Assembly: GCA_002238965.1 (NCBI GenBank)
Contig: MPNJ01000004.1
Coordinates: 62,001 to 126,000, forward strand
Length of the DNA: 64,000 bases
Reading direction: 5' to 3'
DNA from: Nitrospinae bacterium bin107
GTDB lineage: Bacteria > UBA8248
The stretch's first letter is position 1, and every line of letters starts with the position of its first letter. The notes under the pieces are model-generated. The model worked only from the letters and a program-made list of their open reading frames with translations. It was not told the origin of the DNA and made no database searches. Position numbers and translations under genes: made by a program. Below are positions 26,473-34,612 of this stretch, one piece after another.

Positions 26473-26671
26473 AAAAACCGGTTCACAGTCGGCAGAGGCG
26501 TCGGAGGGAAAATAAATGGAATAGTCCCGCCTTCTCGTCCTCTCAACCACCTCTTGAAATAAAATATCTGTAAGACAAAATCTTAAACCATACCGGAGAA
26601 CAAAAAGCAAGAAAGCTCACGGCCATGAAAGGAAAAATCGGCCCGAATGCGACCAGAACGGCTCAGCTCCC

Positions 26672-28027
26672 CTATTCGATTTCTGGAATTTCTGCGATCC
26701 AGCCGAGTTCTGCCTCGCACCAGCGGGCGGCGGAGAGAAGAGCAGCCTCGCCGAAGCGGCGTCCACCCAGTTGAATCCCGATGGGCAGATTCTCGTCTCC
26801 CCGGCCTACCGGAAGGCTGATGGCGGGAAAACCGATCTGCGTGAAGGGCTCGTTGAACAGGGCGTTGCCGGTGGATTCCTCGGCGATGGGGGGACGCTCC
26901 ACATGGGAAGGCAGAATGACGAGGTCGAAGTTTTGGAAAAAATCCTCCATCCTTTGAATGAAGCGCGCGCGAAAGCGCAGGGCGTTCACGTAGTGAACAG
27001 CTGGCGTCATCAGGCCGGTGGAGATGTTTTTCCGGATCTGGGAAGCATAGGCGTCCTGGTTCTCCAGAAACATCTTGTCGTGATAGGCGGCTGACTCCAC
27101 GCGCATGATGATGCGGTGCGCCGCGTGCATCTCGTCCACATCCACGGGCAGCCTTGCCTCCTCCACGTCCACGCCTTTGGCCTTCAGGCTCGCCACGCAT
27201 TCCTCGATGCGTCCGGCCACCTCCTCGCTCGCGTGCGGGAGGAGATCTTCTTTCCAGAAACATGCCCGATTCGGCCTCACCGGCGCAGAGGCTTCGGCGT
27301 AATCGGGCACGGCGATGTCGGGCGCCTGGGCGTCAATTCCATCCGCACCTGCGATGGCCGTGAGCACGCGCGCCGCATCCTCGGCACACCGGGTGATGAC
27401 GCCAACGTGATCCAGTATCCAGGACACCGAAATCAGCCCGCTCCTCGGTATCCGGCCATAGCTGGGCTTGAGCCCCACCACGCCGCAAAACGCAGCAGGC
27501 CTAAGCGTCGAGCCGCCCGTCTGGCTTCCAAGCGCTGCCGGGACCATACCGGCGGCCACAGCCGCTGCGGAACCGCTGCTGGAGCCTCCGGGACTGTGCT
27601 TCAGATTCCATGGATTTCGCGTTTGCGAGGGATCGGACGTGGCGAACTGCGTGGTGACCGTCTTGCCGAGGCAAATAGCGCCCGCATTTTTGAGGCGCGT
27701 CGTGACGGTGGCGTCTGAATCCGGGATTTCGCCTTTCAGCAAAGGAGAGTTCGCCTCGCGCGGCAGACCGATAACGTCCACGATGTCCTTATAGCCGATG
27801 GCGGCGCCCCCGAGCGGCCCACTTCCCTCACCGCTCGCGCTTTGTTCGTCGATAGCTCTCGCACTGTCGAGCGCGCCATCTCTATCCACGTGCGCCCACG
27901 CCAGGAGTGTTTCTTCCAGCGCGTCGATCCGCTCCAGCAAGGAGCGCGTCCATTCGGAAGCGGACAAGCCGCCTTCGGTAATTTTTCTCAGCCCATCAGA
28001 GAGGCTCAGGCGCCAATGTTCACTCAT
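26672..28027 (-). CDS. Amidase (amidase signature family)
   Basis: 451 residues. Ser-cisSer-Lys triad visible: Lys80 in IGYKDIVD, cis-Ser about 149 in GGSSSGSAAAVAAG, and nucleophile Ser173 in GSQTGGSTLRPAA. Hydrolyses a carboxylic amide to acid and ammonia; relatives include GatA, allophanate and aryl-acylamide hydrolases. No GatB or GatC is nearby, so a catabolic amidase is more likely than tRNA amidation. It follows FdrA and a 57-residue protein in the operon. Confidence 0.87.
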   Translation of the reverse strand: MSEHWRLSLSDGLRKITEGGLSASEWTRSLLERIDALEETLLAWAHVDRDGALDSARAIDEQSASGEGSGPLGGAAIGYKDIVDVIGLPREANSPLLKGEIPDSDATVTTRLKNAGAICLGKTVTTQFATSDPSQTRNPWNLKHSPGGSSSGSAAAVAAGMVPAALGSQTGGSTLRPAAFCGVVGLKPSYGRIPRSGLISVSWILDHVGVITRCAEDAARVLTAIAGADGIDAQAPDIAVPDYAEASAPVRPNRACFWKEDLLPHASEEVAGRIEECVASLKAKGVDVEEARLPVDVDEMHAAHRIIMRVESAAYHDKMFLENQDAYASQIRKNISTGLMTPAVHYVNALRFRARFIQRMEDFFQNFDLVILPSHVERPPIAEESTGNALFNEPFTQIGFPAISLPVGRGDENLPIGIQLGGRRFGEAALLSAARWCEAELGWIAEIPEIE

Positions 28028-28061
28028 ATTTCACTCCCTTGTTCCGCGTAACCTGCATGGT

Positions 28062-28235
28062 TTATTTATCGAGTTCTTCGAGTTTCTCCAGTATTTCGAG
28101 CAGATGGGGCTTCCCGCCCGCCGGTGGCCGCCAACGCACTTGCGTCACGGCCACGCTCTGGTTTTTCAGTTCATCCGCGAATATCTCAAGCCCGACATTC
28201 ACGACCCGAAGCGGTTTCCGGCCTAAATCTTTCAT
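28062..28235 (-). CDS. 57-residue protein between FdrA and amidase
   Basis: A short frame starting MKDLGRKPLRVVNVGLEIFA and containing VRWRPPAGGKPHLL before a Leu/Glu-rich tail. The VNVGLExFAxxL...WRPPAGG pattern resembles, from memory, a tail module seen with FdrA/DUF1116-type proteins. Its ATG is 3 nt from the FdrA stop and its stop is 34 nt from the amidase start, so it is translated with them. It may be a small subunit or a detached FdrA domain. Too short for many gene callers. Confidence 0.65.
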   Translation of the reverse strand: MKDLGRKPLRVVNVGLEIFADELKNQSVAVTQVRWRPPAGGKPHLLEILEKLEELDK

Positions 28236-28238
28236 GGC

Positions 28239-29735
28239 TCACCCAACACCCAGCAGTTCCGGTTTCACAAGCGCAGCTGCGAAGCGCGCCGCCTGCGCGT
28301 TGGATGGAAGCACGACCACGCCGGCATCTTCGAGAATCCCCACCTGCGCATCCAGCCCTTGCGGATCATCCGCCGTACCCACGACGGAGGCGACGAAAAC
28401 AGGACGCCTCCCCTTCCCTCCCGCCTCCTTTATCGCCCGCGCGAGAGGGCCCGCCGGATCTGGGGAACTTCCCCTGCCAAGCATCAGGTCGAACAGGACG
28501 ACGCCGACGTGCTCATCCGCCGCAGATGCCGCAAGCATGTCCGCGCGGGACTCGGGGTCGATCATGGGATGGGGCTTGCCGACCGTGTAGCGATCATCGC
28601 CCAGGTCGAGAATCCTGTGGCGGCCCGTTTCCTCGTTCCAGGACACGTCGCCGAGCAAATCCTCCAGAATGAGACGGCTCTCATGGGCGAGCGTGCCGCC
28701 GGAGAAAAGCCCGAGAACGCCCGCGCCATGAAGCGCATCGCCCGGCTTCAAGGAAGCGATTCTCTCCCTCAGTCCCGCCTGGGCGAAGAAATTTTCAGGC
28801 TGGTAGCTCTCGCCTTTCAGGATCGCCGCCGCGGCGTGGCCTGCATCCTCCAGAGTCTCCGCCCAATCGGGATTTTCGGCACCCAGAAAACAGACGACGT
28901 GCGGCTTGTCGAAGTTCTTAAGCGCTGATTCGATTTCAGGAAGCACGTCAGCGTCCGGCGGCTTGGATATGAGGACTACGACTTCTGTATCGGGATCATC
29001 GGCTAGAAAATCGAGCGAGTGGAGCGTCATCAAGCCACCCACTTCTGCGGATAAATCGCGTCCGCCCACCCCTATCCCGTGGGAAATCCCCTCACCCAGG
29101 GCATCGAGTTGCGAAGCCACGGCCTGGAGGCCCGTACCCGATGCGGCGATGCAGCCCACGCGCCCCGGCTTCACCACGTTGGTGAAACCGAGCCCTACGC
29201 CCCCGATGTACGCCGTTCCGCAATCGGGGCCCATCAGGAGCAGATCACGATCTATGGCCTCTCGCTTGAGCGCCACCTCGTCATCTACGGAAACATTGTC
29301 ACTGAACAGGAACACATGAAGCCCGCCCCGCAGGGCGTCCATGGCTTCTTTGGCTGCGTAGGCGCCGGGCACGGAGATCATCGCGAGGTTGGAATCAGGC
29401 GCAGCGGCGAGCGCTCCCGCAAGGCTCGATGGTGAAAAATCGCTCGCCTCGCCACCAGCGGCCCTCGCTTGCGTGAGAATAACTTTCGCATCCTCGATCG
29501 CTTCGAGCGCAAGTGCTCCTGAATCCGCCTCCACGGCCAGCACCAGATCGTTCGGCCCTGCGTCAAGACTGTCCTCGGTCAATCCCGCCTGATACAGGAT
29601 CTCGTGGTTCGCGGGCGTGCCCATGAGCGCCGCCATTTCGGAGACGCCCGGTTTTTTGCGGATCTCGCGCGCGAGGCGCATGAGTTTTACGGAATCCTGG
29701 TAGAAAGAAGGCAGTACGTCTCTTGCAAACGGCAA
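28239..29735 (-). CDS. fdrA: FdrA-like acyl-CoA synthetase family protein
   Basis: 498 residues. Succinyl-CoA-synthetase-alpha-like layout: tandem Rossmann-type CoA-binding regions with MGPDCGTAYIGGVGLGFTNVV, IAASGTGLQAVASQLDALG and a C-terminal CoA-ligase-like region (LGLFSGGTLAHES...VVLFDLMLGRGSSPDP). In enterobacteria FdrA works with YlbE/YlbF-type partners in oxamate/allantoin nitrogen metabolism (from memory); those partners are absent here. Start MPFARDVLPSFYQ. In an operon with the amidase, which suggests amide or carbamoyl chemistry, but this is inference. Confidence 0.8.
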   Translation of the reverse strand: MPFARDVLPSFYQDSVKLMRLAREIRKKPGVSEMAALMGTPANHEILYQAGLTEDSLDAGPNDLVLAVEADSGALALEAIEDAKVILTQARAAGGEASDFSPSSLAGALAAAPDSNLAMISVPGAYAAKEAMDALRGGLHVFLFSDNVSVDDEVALKREAIDRDLLLMGPDCGTAYIGGVGLGFTNVVKPGRVGCIAASGTGLQAVASQLDALGEGISHGIGVGGRDLSAEVGGLMTLHSLDFLADDPDTEVVVLISKPPDADVLPEIESALKNFDKPHVVCFLGAENPDWAETLEDAGHAAAAILKGESYQPENFFAQAGLRERIASLKPGDALHGAGVLGLFSGGTLAHESRLILEDLLGDVSWNEETGRHRILDLGDDRYTVGKPHPMIDPESRADMLAASAADEHVGVVLFDLMLGRGSSPDPAGPLARAIKEAGGKGRRPVFVASVVGTADDPQGLDAQVGILEDAGVVVLPSNAQAARFAAALVKPELLGVG

Positions 29736-29736
29736 T

Positions 29737-29922
29737 TTATTTCGATTCTTTGGCGGGTGGAGCGAAGGGCTCCAGCGTTTTCTCGAGTGAGGCGGACGAT
29801 AGCGTCTGCATCATCTCCGCCACCTCATCGGCATATCCGGCAATTCGCTCTTCATCGTCGAGGCCGAAGACGTCCCGCCCCATTCGCACGAGCTGTGAGG
29901 CAACTTCTGCTTTTTCATTCAT
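29737..29922 (-). CDS. Small helical protein (61 aa) between UbiX and FdrA
   Basis: 61 residues: MNEKAEVASQLVRMGRDVFG followed by an acidic helical segment and a Pro-rich end. No recognised family. Its start overlaps the UbiX stop by 4 nt and its stop lies 1 nt before the FdrA gene, so it is tightly embedded in the operon. It is reminiscent of short GatC/AtzG-like accessory subunits of amidases, but I cannot support that from sequence alone. Confidence 0.6.
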   Translation of the reverse strand: MNEKAEVASQLVRMGRDVFGLDDEERIAGYADEVAEMMQTLSSASLEKTLEPFAPPAKESK

Positions 29923-30533
29923 CCGCTCATCTCCCCGTCATTTCGCGTCACGGTGCTCCTCCGCTCCGGGTGCTGGCCTCGCCAGCGATCGAAGAGGTTT
30001 TGCTCCAGCCCCAGGCAGGTGAGCGTCTTGCCCACCACGTGATCGATCAGATCTTCCATCGTCTGGGGCTTGAAGTAGAACCCAGGCGACGCCGGCAATA
30101 TGAATACGCCCATCAGCGCGAGTTTGTGCATGTTTTCCAGATGAATCGCCGAAAGCGGCATCTCGCGCGGCAGGAGAACGAGTTTTTTCTGCTCCTTGAG
30201 CATCACGTCCGCTGCGCGGCAGATGAGGTTATCGCCCGTGCCCGTGGCTATCAGGCCCAGTGTTTTCAGGGAACAAGGCGCGATTACCATCGCGTCGAAG
30301 CCCGCGCTCCCGCTCGCGGGCCGCGCCCCGATATCACTTTCGGGATGAACGACACTCGCCCATGAAGAGAGCTTTGCGATATCCACATCCGTTTCATAGC
30401 TCAGAACGCGGATGCCCGCTTTGGAGACGACCAAGTGGGTCTCCACTTCGGGATACGCGTCGTGCAACACCTCCATGAGGCGCACGCCGTATATCGAGCC
30501 GGAAGCACCCGTTACGCCCACCACCAGTTTCAT
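29919..30533 (-). CDS. ubiX: UbiX family flavin prenyltransferase
   Basis: 204 residues. The FMN/prenyl-phosphate-binding GVTGASGSIYGVRLMEVL at the N-terminus, VIAPCSLKTLGLIATGTGDNLICRAADVMLKE, LLPREMPLSAIHLENM and ASPGFYFKPQTMEDLIDHVVGK are all UbiX/Pad1 hallmarks. It makes prenylated FMN, the cofactor of UbiD-type decarboxylases. No UbiD gene is in the window, so the partner must lie elsewhere or differ. Overlaps the 61-residue gene by 4 nt. Confidence 0.88.
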   Translation of the reverse strand: MKLVVGVTGASGSIYGVRLMEVLHDAYPEVETHLVVSKAGIRVLSYETDVDIAKLSSWASVVHPESDIGARPASGSAGFDAMVIAPCSLKTLGLIATGTGDNLICRAADVMLKEQKKLVLLPREMPLSAIHLENMHKLALMGVFILPASPGFYFKPQTMEDLIDHVVGKTLTCLGLEQNLFDRWRGQHPERRSTVTRNDGEMSG

Positions 30534-30558
30534 GGGAAAGCTCCAGTGTCAACCAAAC

Positions 30559-31449
30559 CTACAAGCGCGTCTTCGCAACTTTCTCGTAATCACGATACAA
30601 CAACGTGAAATCTTTTTCGATCATCCCGCGTTTGACGGCTTTTTCCAGAAACGAGAGCGTGGCTTCTCCGTGCTCGGTATGCGCCCTGTGCTTCTTGCCC
30701 ATCTGCACGGCCATGCCGACGTCCTTGATCATGTTGTAGACGCGTGATTTCCCGTCCCACTTCTCGGACAATATGTGGTTCGGGAAGCGGAACTGGCTCG
30801 CGTAGCTCCTCGCGTTCGATACGTTGAACACGTCGATCATGTCCTCGACCTTGAGGCCCACTTTTTCGGCGAGTTTTCCGCCCTCGCAAGTCGCCATGAA
30901 AATGGAGTGGCAGACCATGTTGTGGATGAGCTTCATGGCGTGGCCCGCGCCGCTCTCGCCCAGATAGAAGAGGTCATCGGCGATGGGAGTCAGGAAGCGT
31001 TTCGTGCGGCGATAGGCCTTCTCGTCTCCACCTATCATGAGCGTCAGCGTGCCTGCGGCGGCGCCCGTAGCTCCGCCGCTCATGCCGGCATCGAGATAGG
31101 CCACTCCTTTCGCCTTTGCGCGGCGGGCGATCTTCCGGCTCACCGCAGGGTCCGAACTCGTGAAGTCATAGATCACCAGGTTCTTTCTCGCGTTCGCCAG
31201 AACGCCATTCCTTCCCTTGAGCGCCGCTTCGATTTCAGGCGATCCCGGCACTACGAAGAAGATGATGCCCGCCTGTCCCGCCATCTCGCCCGGCTCGAGT
31301 ACCTCCACACCCCGTTTTCTCTCCCAGGGTTCCCTTGCCTCGGACGCCACGTCCCAGACCATCAAAGAGATTTTCGCCTTGTGCAGATTGCCGGCGACGC
31401 CGCGCCCCATGTTCCCCAAACCGACTACGCCTACTTTCGCCTGCGCCAT
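30559..31449 (-). CDS. NAD(P)-dependent beta-hydroxyacid dehydrogenase (HIBADH family)
   Basis: 296 residues. GLGNMG in the Rossmann loop (11-16), substrate loop DAGMSGGATGAAAGTLTLMIGG, and catalytic Lys in GAGHAMKLIHN. Oxidises a short 3-hydroxyacid. It lies between the flavoprotein and UbiX genes with gaps of about 25 nt, in the large catabolic run. Paralog-like to 4031, but not closely similar by eye. Confidence 0.85.
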   Translation of the reverse strand: MAQAKVGVVGLGNMGRGVAGNLHKAKISLMVWDVASEAREPWERKRGVEVLEPGEMAGQAGIIFFVVPGSPEIEAALKGRNGVLANARKNLVIYDFTSSDPAVSRKIARRAKAKGVAYLDAGMSGGATGAAAGTLTLMIGGDEKAYRRTKRFLTPIADDLFYLGESGAGHAMKLIHNMVCHSIFMATCEGGKLAEKVGLKVEDMIDVFNVSNARSYASQFRFPNHILSEKWDGKSRVYNMIKDVGMAVQMGKKHRAHTEHGEATLSFLEKAVKRGMIEKDFTLLYRDYEKVAKTRL

Positions 31450-31476
31450 ATCCTGGTTCCTCTCCTCTACCCGCGT

Positions 31477-33201
31477 CTATTCCCGGGCCGCTGCGGGCGT
31501 ATATGTCTTGAGCGGGTCTGTATCGAACAAAATATCACCGCCCGCTCCGTGGGTGAGGCGCGTCACGAAACTGCAGTCCGCCTCGTTCGTCTCGGGATAA
31601 TCGAGCCTGAAATGCGCCCCCCGGCTCTCTTTTCTGTTCAGGGCGGCTGTGGCGAGGAGTTTCCCCAGAAGCGCCAGATTCCGGACAGAAAGCGCGCTTT
31701 CGAGTTCCTGGCCTTTCGTTTTCTCCGACGTGCGCGCGCCGTCATCGAGGCGCATGTTCGGGATATCCTCGTTCTCGATGCGCGCATATTCATCCAGCGC
31801 GTTCCGGCAGCCCTCGGCGTCTCGAATGGGGCCGAGCTTCTCGTGCGCGAGCATCCGGCAGCTCATGCGCACGTCCTTCTGGAGCGGGCCCTCTTCGCGG
31901 TCGATGAGCGTTTGCAGCCAGGCTCGCTCCGCTTCAGGAATGCCGCCGGAAACAGCCTGTGCATCCCGACCGCTCTCTTTCACCTGTACGGAGACCGCCT
32001 GCCCGGCCCGCCTTCCGTAGACCAGAGAAGCGGAAAGCGCAGAACCCCCGATGCGGTTGCCGCCATGGATGCCGCCCCCCGTCTCGCCCGCGGCCCAAAG
32101 GCCCGGCACGCGCGTCCTGCCGTCGACGTCGATCTCGAGACCGCCGAGCCAGGTATGGCTGCCCGGCGCCACTTCCAGAGGCGTTTTGGTGATGTCGATG
32201 CCGCGCGAGAGGCACGTTTTATACACGTGGGGTATTTGTCTCTGTATCGTCTCCATGGGTACCCGGGTGGCGTCCATGTAGATGCCGCCCGTCAGGCCCG
32301 CTCTACCTGCATGGATCTCCTTCGCCATGGCGAGGATAACTTCGCTGCGCGTACTCTTTTCCGCCGTGTCCGGGAAATAGCGCTTCAGGAACGCCTCTCC
32401 CTCCTGGTTCAGGAAAATGGCGCCCGCGTTGATGAAGCCCGTGGGATGGGGCGCGAAGCCGAACAACTCCTCGGGCGCGCAGCACATGGCCTGAAAGTCG
32501 ATCATCTCGACGCCGAGGAGAGAGGCGCCCGCCCGGAAGCCCAGCACGTAGCCGTCGCCCGTCACCTGCGGCGGGTTGTCGTTTACGTAGAAAAGGCCGC
32601 TCCCCCCTCCGGTGGCGAGAATCACCTCGCGCGCGGCGTAGACCATGAGGCAGCCGCGCGAGTAGTCCACCCCCCACGCGCCGATGACGCGACCCTCCTC
32701 GGTGATGAGGTCCACGATGGCCACATGGGGATGCTGGCCGATCCGGGCGTCGCCCCGGAGTCTTTTGGAGAGCACCTTGGTGACCATGTTGCCCGTGGTA
32801 TCGTGGTGATGCAGGGCGCGGGGATAGGTGTGGCTCGGGAACATCTTGAGGTCGAGGTCGCCGTTATCGTCGGTGATGAACTCCGCTCCCCACTCGCGCA
32901 GGTCATGCACGACATCGATGATGTCGTACACCCAGGTTCTCGCCAGTTCGGGGTCGATGAGTTCACCGCCGTATTTCAGGATTTCCTGCAGATGAAGCTC
33001 GGGGCTGTCGCCCGGCGCCATCGCCGCGGCGAATCCGCCCCGCGCCACGGTCGTCGTGCCGCTGGTTGCCCTGCCCTTGGTGGCCTGGATAACGCTCACG
33101 CCCGCCTGTGCGCATTCGAAGGCGGCCATCGTGCCCGCCGCACCCCCGCCCACGATCAAAACGTCGGTCTCGTGGCGTTCTTCCGTGATGTTTCCCGCCA
33201 T
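31477..33201 (-). CDS. FAD-dependent oxidoreductase (fumarate reductase/succinate dehydrogenase flavoprotein type)
   Basis: 574 residues. FAD-binding GGGAAG (18-23), the flavin-attachment-like region TSGTTTVARGGFAAAM in which no His precedes the TV (so covalent FAD is unlikely), GGGIHGGNRIGGSALSASLVYGRRAG near the C-terminal FAD contact, and SRGAHFRLDYPE in the capping helical domain. No iron-sulfur or membrane-anchor gene adjoins, so it is probably a soluble dehydrogenase, as in 3-ketosteroid or aspartate-oxidase-like enzymes. Member of the 12-gene run. Confidence 0.85.
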   Translation of the reverse strand: MAGNITEERHETDVLIVGGGAAGTMAAFECAQAGVSVIQATKGRATSGTTTVARGGFAAAMAPGDSPELHLQEILKYGGELIDPELARTWVYDIIDVVHDLREWGAEFITDDNGDLDLKMFPSHTYPRALHHHDTTGNMVTKVLSKRLRGDARIGQHPHVAIVDLITEEGRVIGAWGVDYSRGCLMVYAAREVILATGGGSGLFYVNDNPPQVTGDGYVLGFRAGASLLGVEMIDFQAMCCAPEELFGFAPHPTGFINAGAIFLNQEGEAFLKRYFPDTAEKSTRSEVILAMAKEIHAGRAGLTGGIYMDATRVPMETIQRQIPHVYKTCLSRGIDITKTPLEVAPGSHTWLGGLEIDVDGRTRVPGLWAAGETGGGIHGGNRIGGSALSASLVYGRRAGQAVSVQVKESGRDAQAVSGGIPEAERAWLQTLIDREEGPLQKDVRMSCRMLAHEKLGPIRDAEGCRNALDEYARIENEDIPNMRLDDGARTSEKTKGQELESALSVRNLALLGKLLATAALNRKESRGAHFRLDYPETNEADCSFVTRLTHGAGGDILFDTDPLKTYTPAAARE

Positions 33202-33304
33202 CTGAATCGTCCTTTCGAGCCTATCATTTGAAAAGAATCAAGATTTACGGACGCATCTTAAAACATTTGAGAGCAAAAGACTCCCCGCAAGAGAGCGCCC
33301 CGGC

Positions 33305-34552
33305 TTATGCGCCCCGCGCAAGCATCTCGATCATCTTGTCCGCGCACGCATCGGCGAAGGACGGGTCGTTGATGTGCAGATCGAGCGCGACGATCTCCCC
33401 CGTCTTCAGGTGCTCCCGGAGCGAGACCGCAAAGGCGGCGTCCACCTCGGGTTGACGCCAATCGCCCACCTCGCGTCCTTCCAGGTCGTGGGCCTTGCGC
33501 TTTGTATGCTCGCTGTAACCTCGCGTGGGTATTAGTACGGATAGAGGTCCCCTGGCGCGGTTGAGCTTTTCCGCCATCAGGACGCCGAGCGCCTCGAATT
33601 CCTCCTTGTTGGTGCGCATGAGGAGGTTCTGGGCGTTGTACTGGAAAAACGCCCTGCTTTGATATTTCTCGGGCACATGTCCCGTCCAGAAATTCGCGTG
33701 ATCGAGCGCGCCCGGCACTACGACCTGTGGGATGCCCGCAGCACCCGCCGCCTCGAGCCTCGCGGCACCCGCGCTGTAAACGCCGTCTACAAGCAGGTCC
33801 GTTAATTCGTGCGTGGTGACGTCCACCACACCGGCCAACTCGCCCAGACCGGCGAGGGACTCCAGCGCGCGCCCGCCGGGGCCGGAAGCATGAAAGAAAA
33901 TGACTTCATAGCCCGCCTCGGTAAGCCTTCTCTCTACACGCTCGATACACGCCGCCGTACCGCCGAAGGACGACACCCCGATGAGGGGCGGTGCGTTGCT
34001 ATCGCTTTCTCCCGATGCGTCCTCTCGCCTCACCATGCCTGCCAGGGCGAGAGCGGCGTTTTTCAATACCCCGCGCGTGATGCGGTTCAGGGATATATCG
34101 CCGATGGAGGGGAACATGATGATGTCGCTTTCGGCCACATACCACTGCACGGCCGCCGTGGCGGCGACGACGCTCACCATCACCTTGGGCGCGAGGGGCG
34201 GCAGCGCGCGCATGATGGCGCAGGCCATCGAGGTGCCGTTCGCACCGCCGAGTCCGACCGCACCCCCTATCTCACCAGCACGAAACTTTTCGACCACAAC
34301 CCGCTTTCCGCCTTCCATCATGATTTCCGAGGCGGCGTTTCTCTCCATTCCGGTCAACTCTTCCCAGCTCCGCCCCGCCGCGGCAGCCACCTCCGTTCCA
34401 GTGACGTCCGCGCCGCCCGCCTCGTGCGGCCTGCAGGACAGATCCACCAGGACGGAATCTACATTTGATTCTGCGAGCGAGTCCGCCAGAAAACGCGCCT
34501 CCGCACCCTTGCTGTCCATCGTCACCAATATGGCTACACCCGGAATCGACAT
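33305..34552 (-). CDS. Tm-1-like ATP-binding domain protein (UPF0261)
   Basis: About 415 residues starting MSIPGVAILVTMDSKG (ATG 34552; an upstream ATG at 34582 is less likely). UPF0261/Tm-1 N-terminal family: GLGGANGTSMACAIMRALPP, ISLNRITRGVLKNAALALAGM, VSSFGGTAACIERVERRLTEAGYEVIFFHASGPGGRALE, and the C-terminal LHINDPSFADACADKMIEML. Binds ATP; its catalytic role is unclear. It precedes the flavoprotein and follows the PEP-hydrolase-like gene, which matches the second half of tomato Tm-1. Confidence 0.85.
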   Translation of the reverse strand: MSIPGVAILVTMDSKGAEARFLADSLAESNVDSVLVDLSCRPHEAGGADVTGTEVAAAAGRSWEELTGMERNAASEIMMEGGKRVVVEKFRAGEIGGAVGLGGANGTSMACAIMRALPPLAPKVMVSVVAATAAVQWYVAESDIIMFPSIGDISLNRITRGVLKNAALALAGMVRREDASGESDSNAPPLIGVSSFGGTAACIERVERRLTEAGYEVIFFHASGPGGRALESLAGLGELAGVVDVTTHELTDLLVDGVYSAGAARLEAAGAAGIPQVVVPGALDHANFWTGHVPEKYQSRAFFQYNAQNLLMRTNKEEFEALGVLMAEKLNRARGPLSVLIPTRGYSEHTKRKAHDLEGREVGDWRQPEVDAAFAVSLREHLKTGEIVALDLHINDPSFADACADKMIEMLARGA

Positions 34553-34612
34553 ATTCCCCTTACCTGACAAATTGGTTTTCAAAAAAATATCGCTGGCAAG
34601 ACGCGCTTAGGC

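Noticed and set aside
30775-33231. 818-codon open frame on the plus strand opposite the flavoprotein gene
   Set aside because: It is the antisense shadow of a GC-rich gene with clear FAD motifs; the shadow product is Arg/His-rich without family features. The same applies to the long antisense frames at 12249-13421 and 22607-23734.
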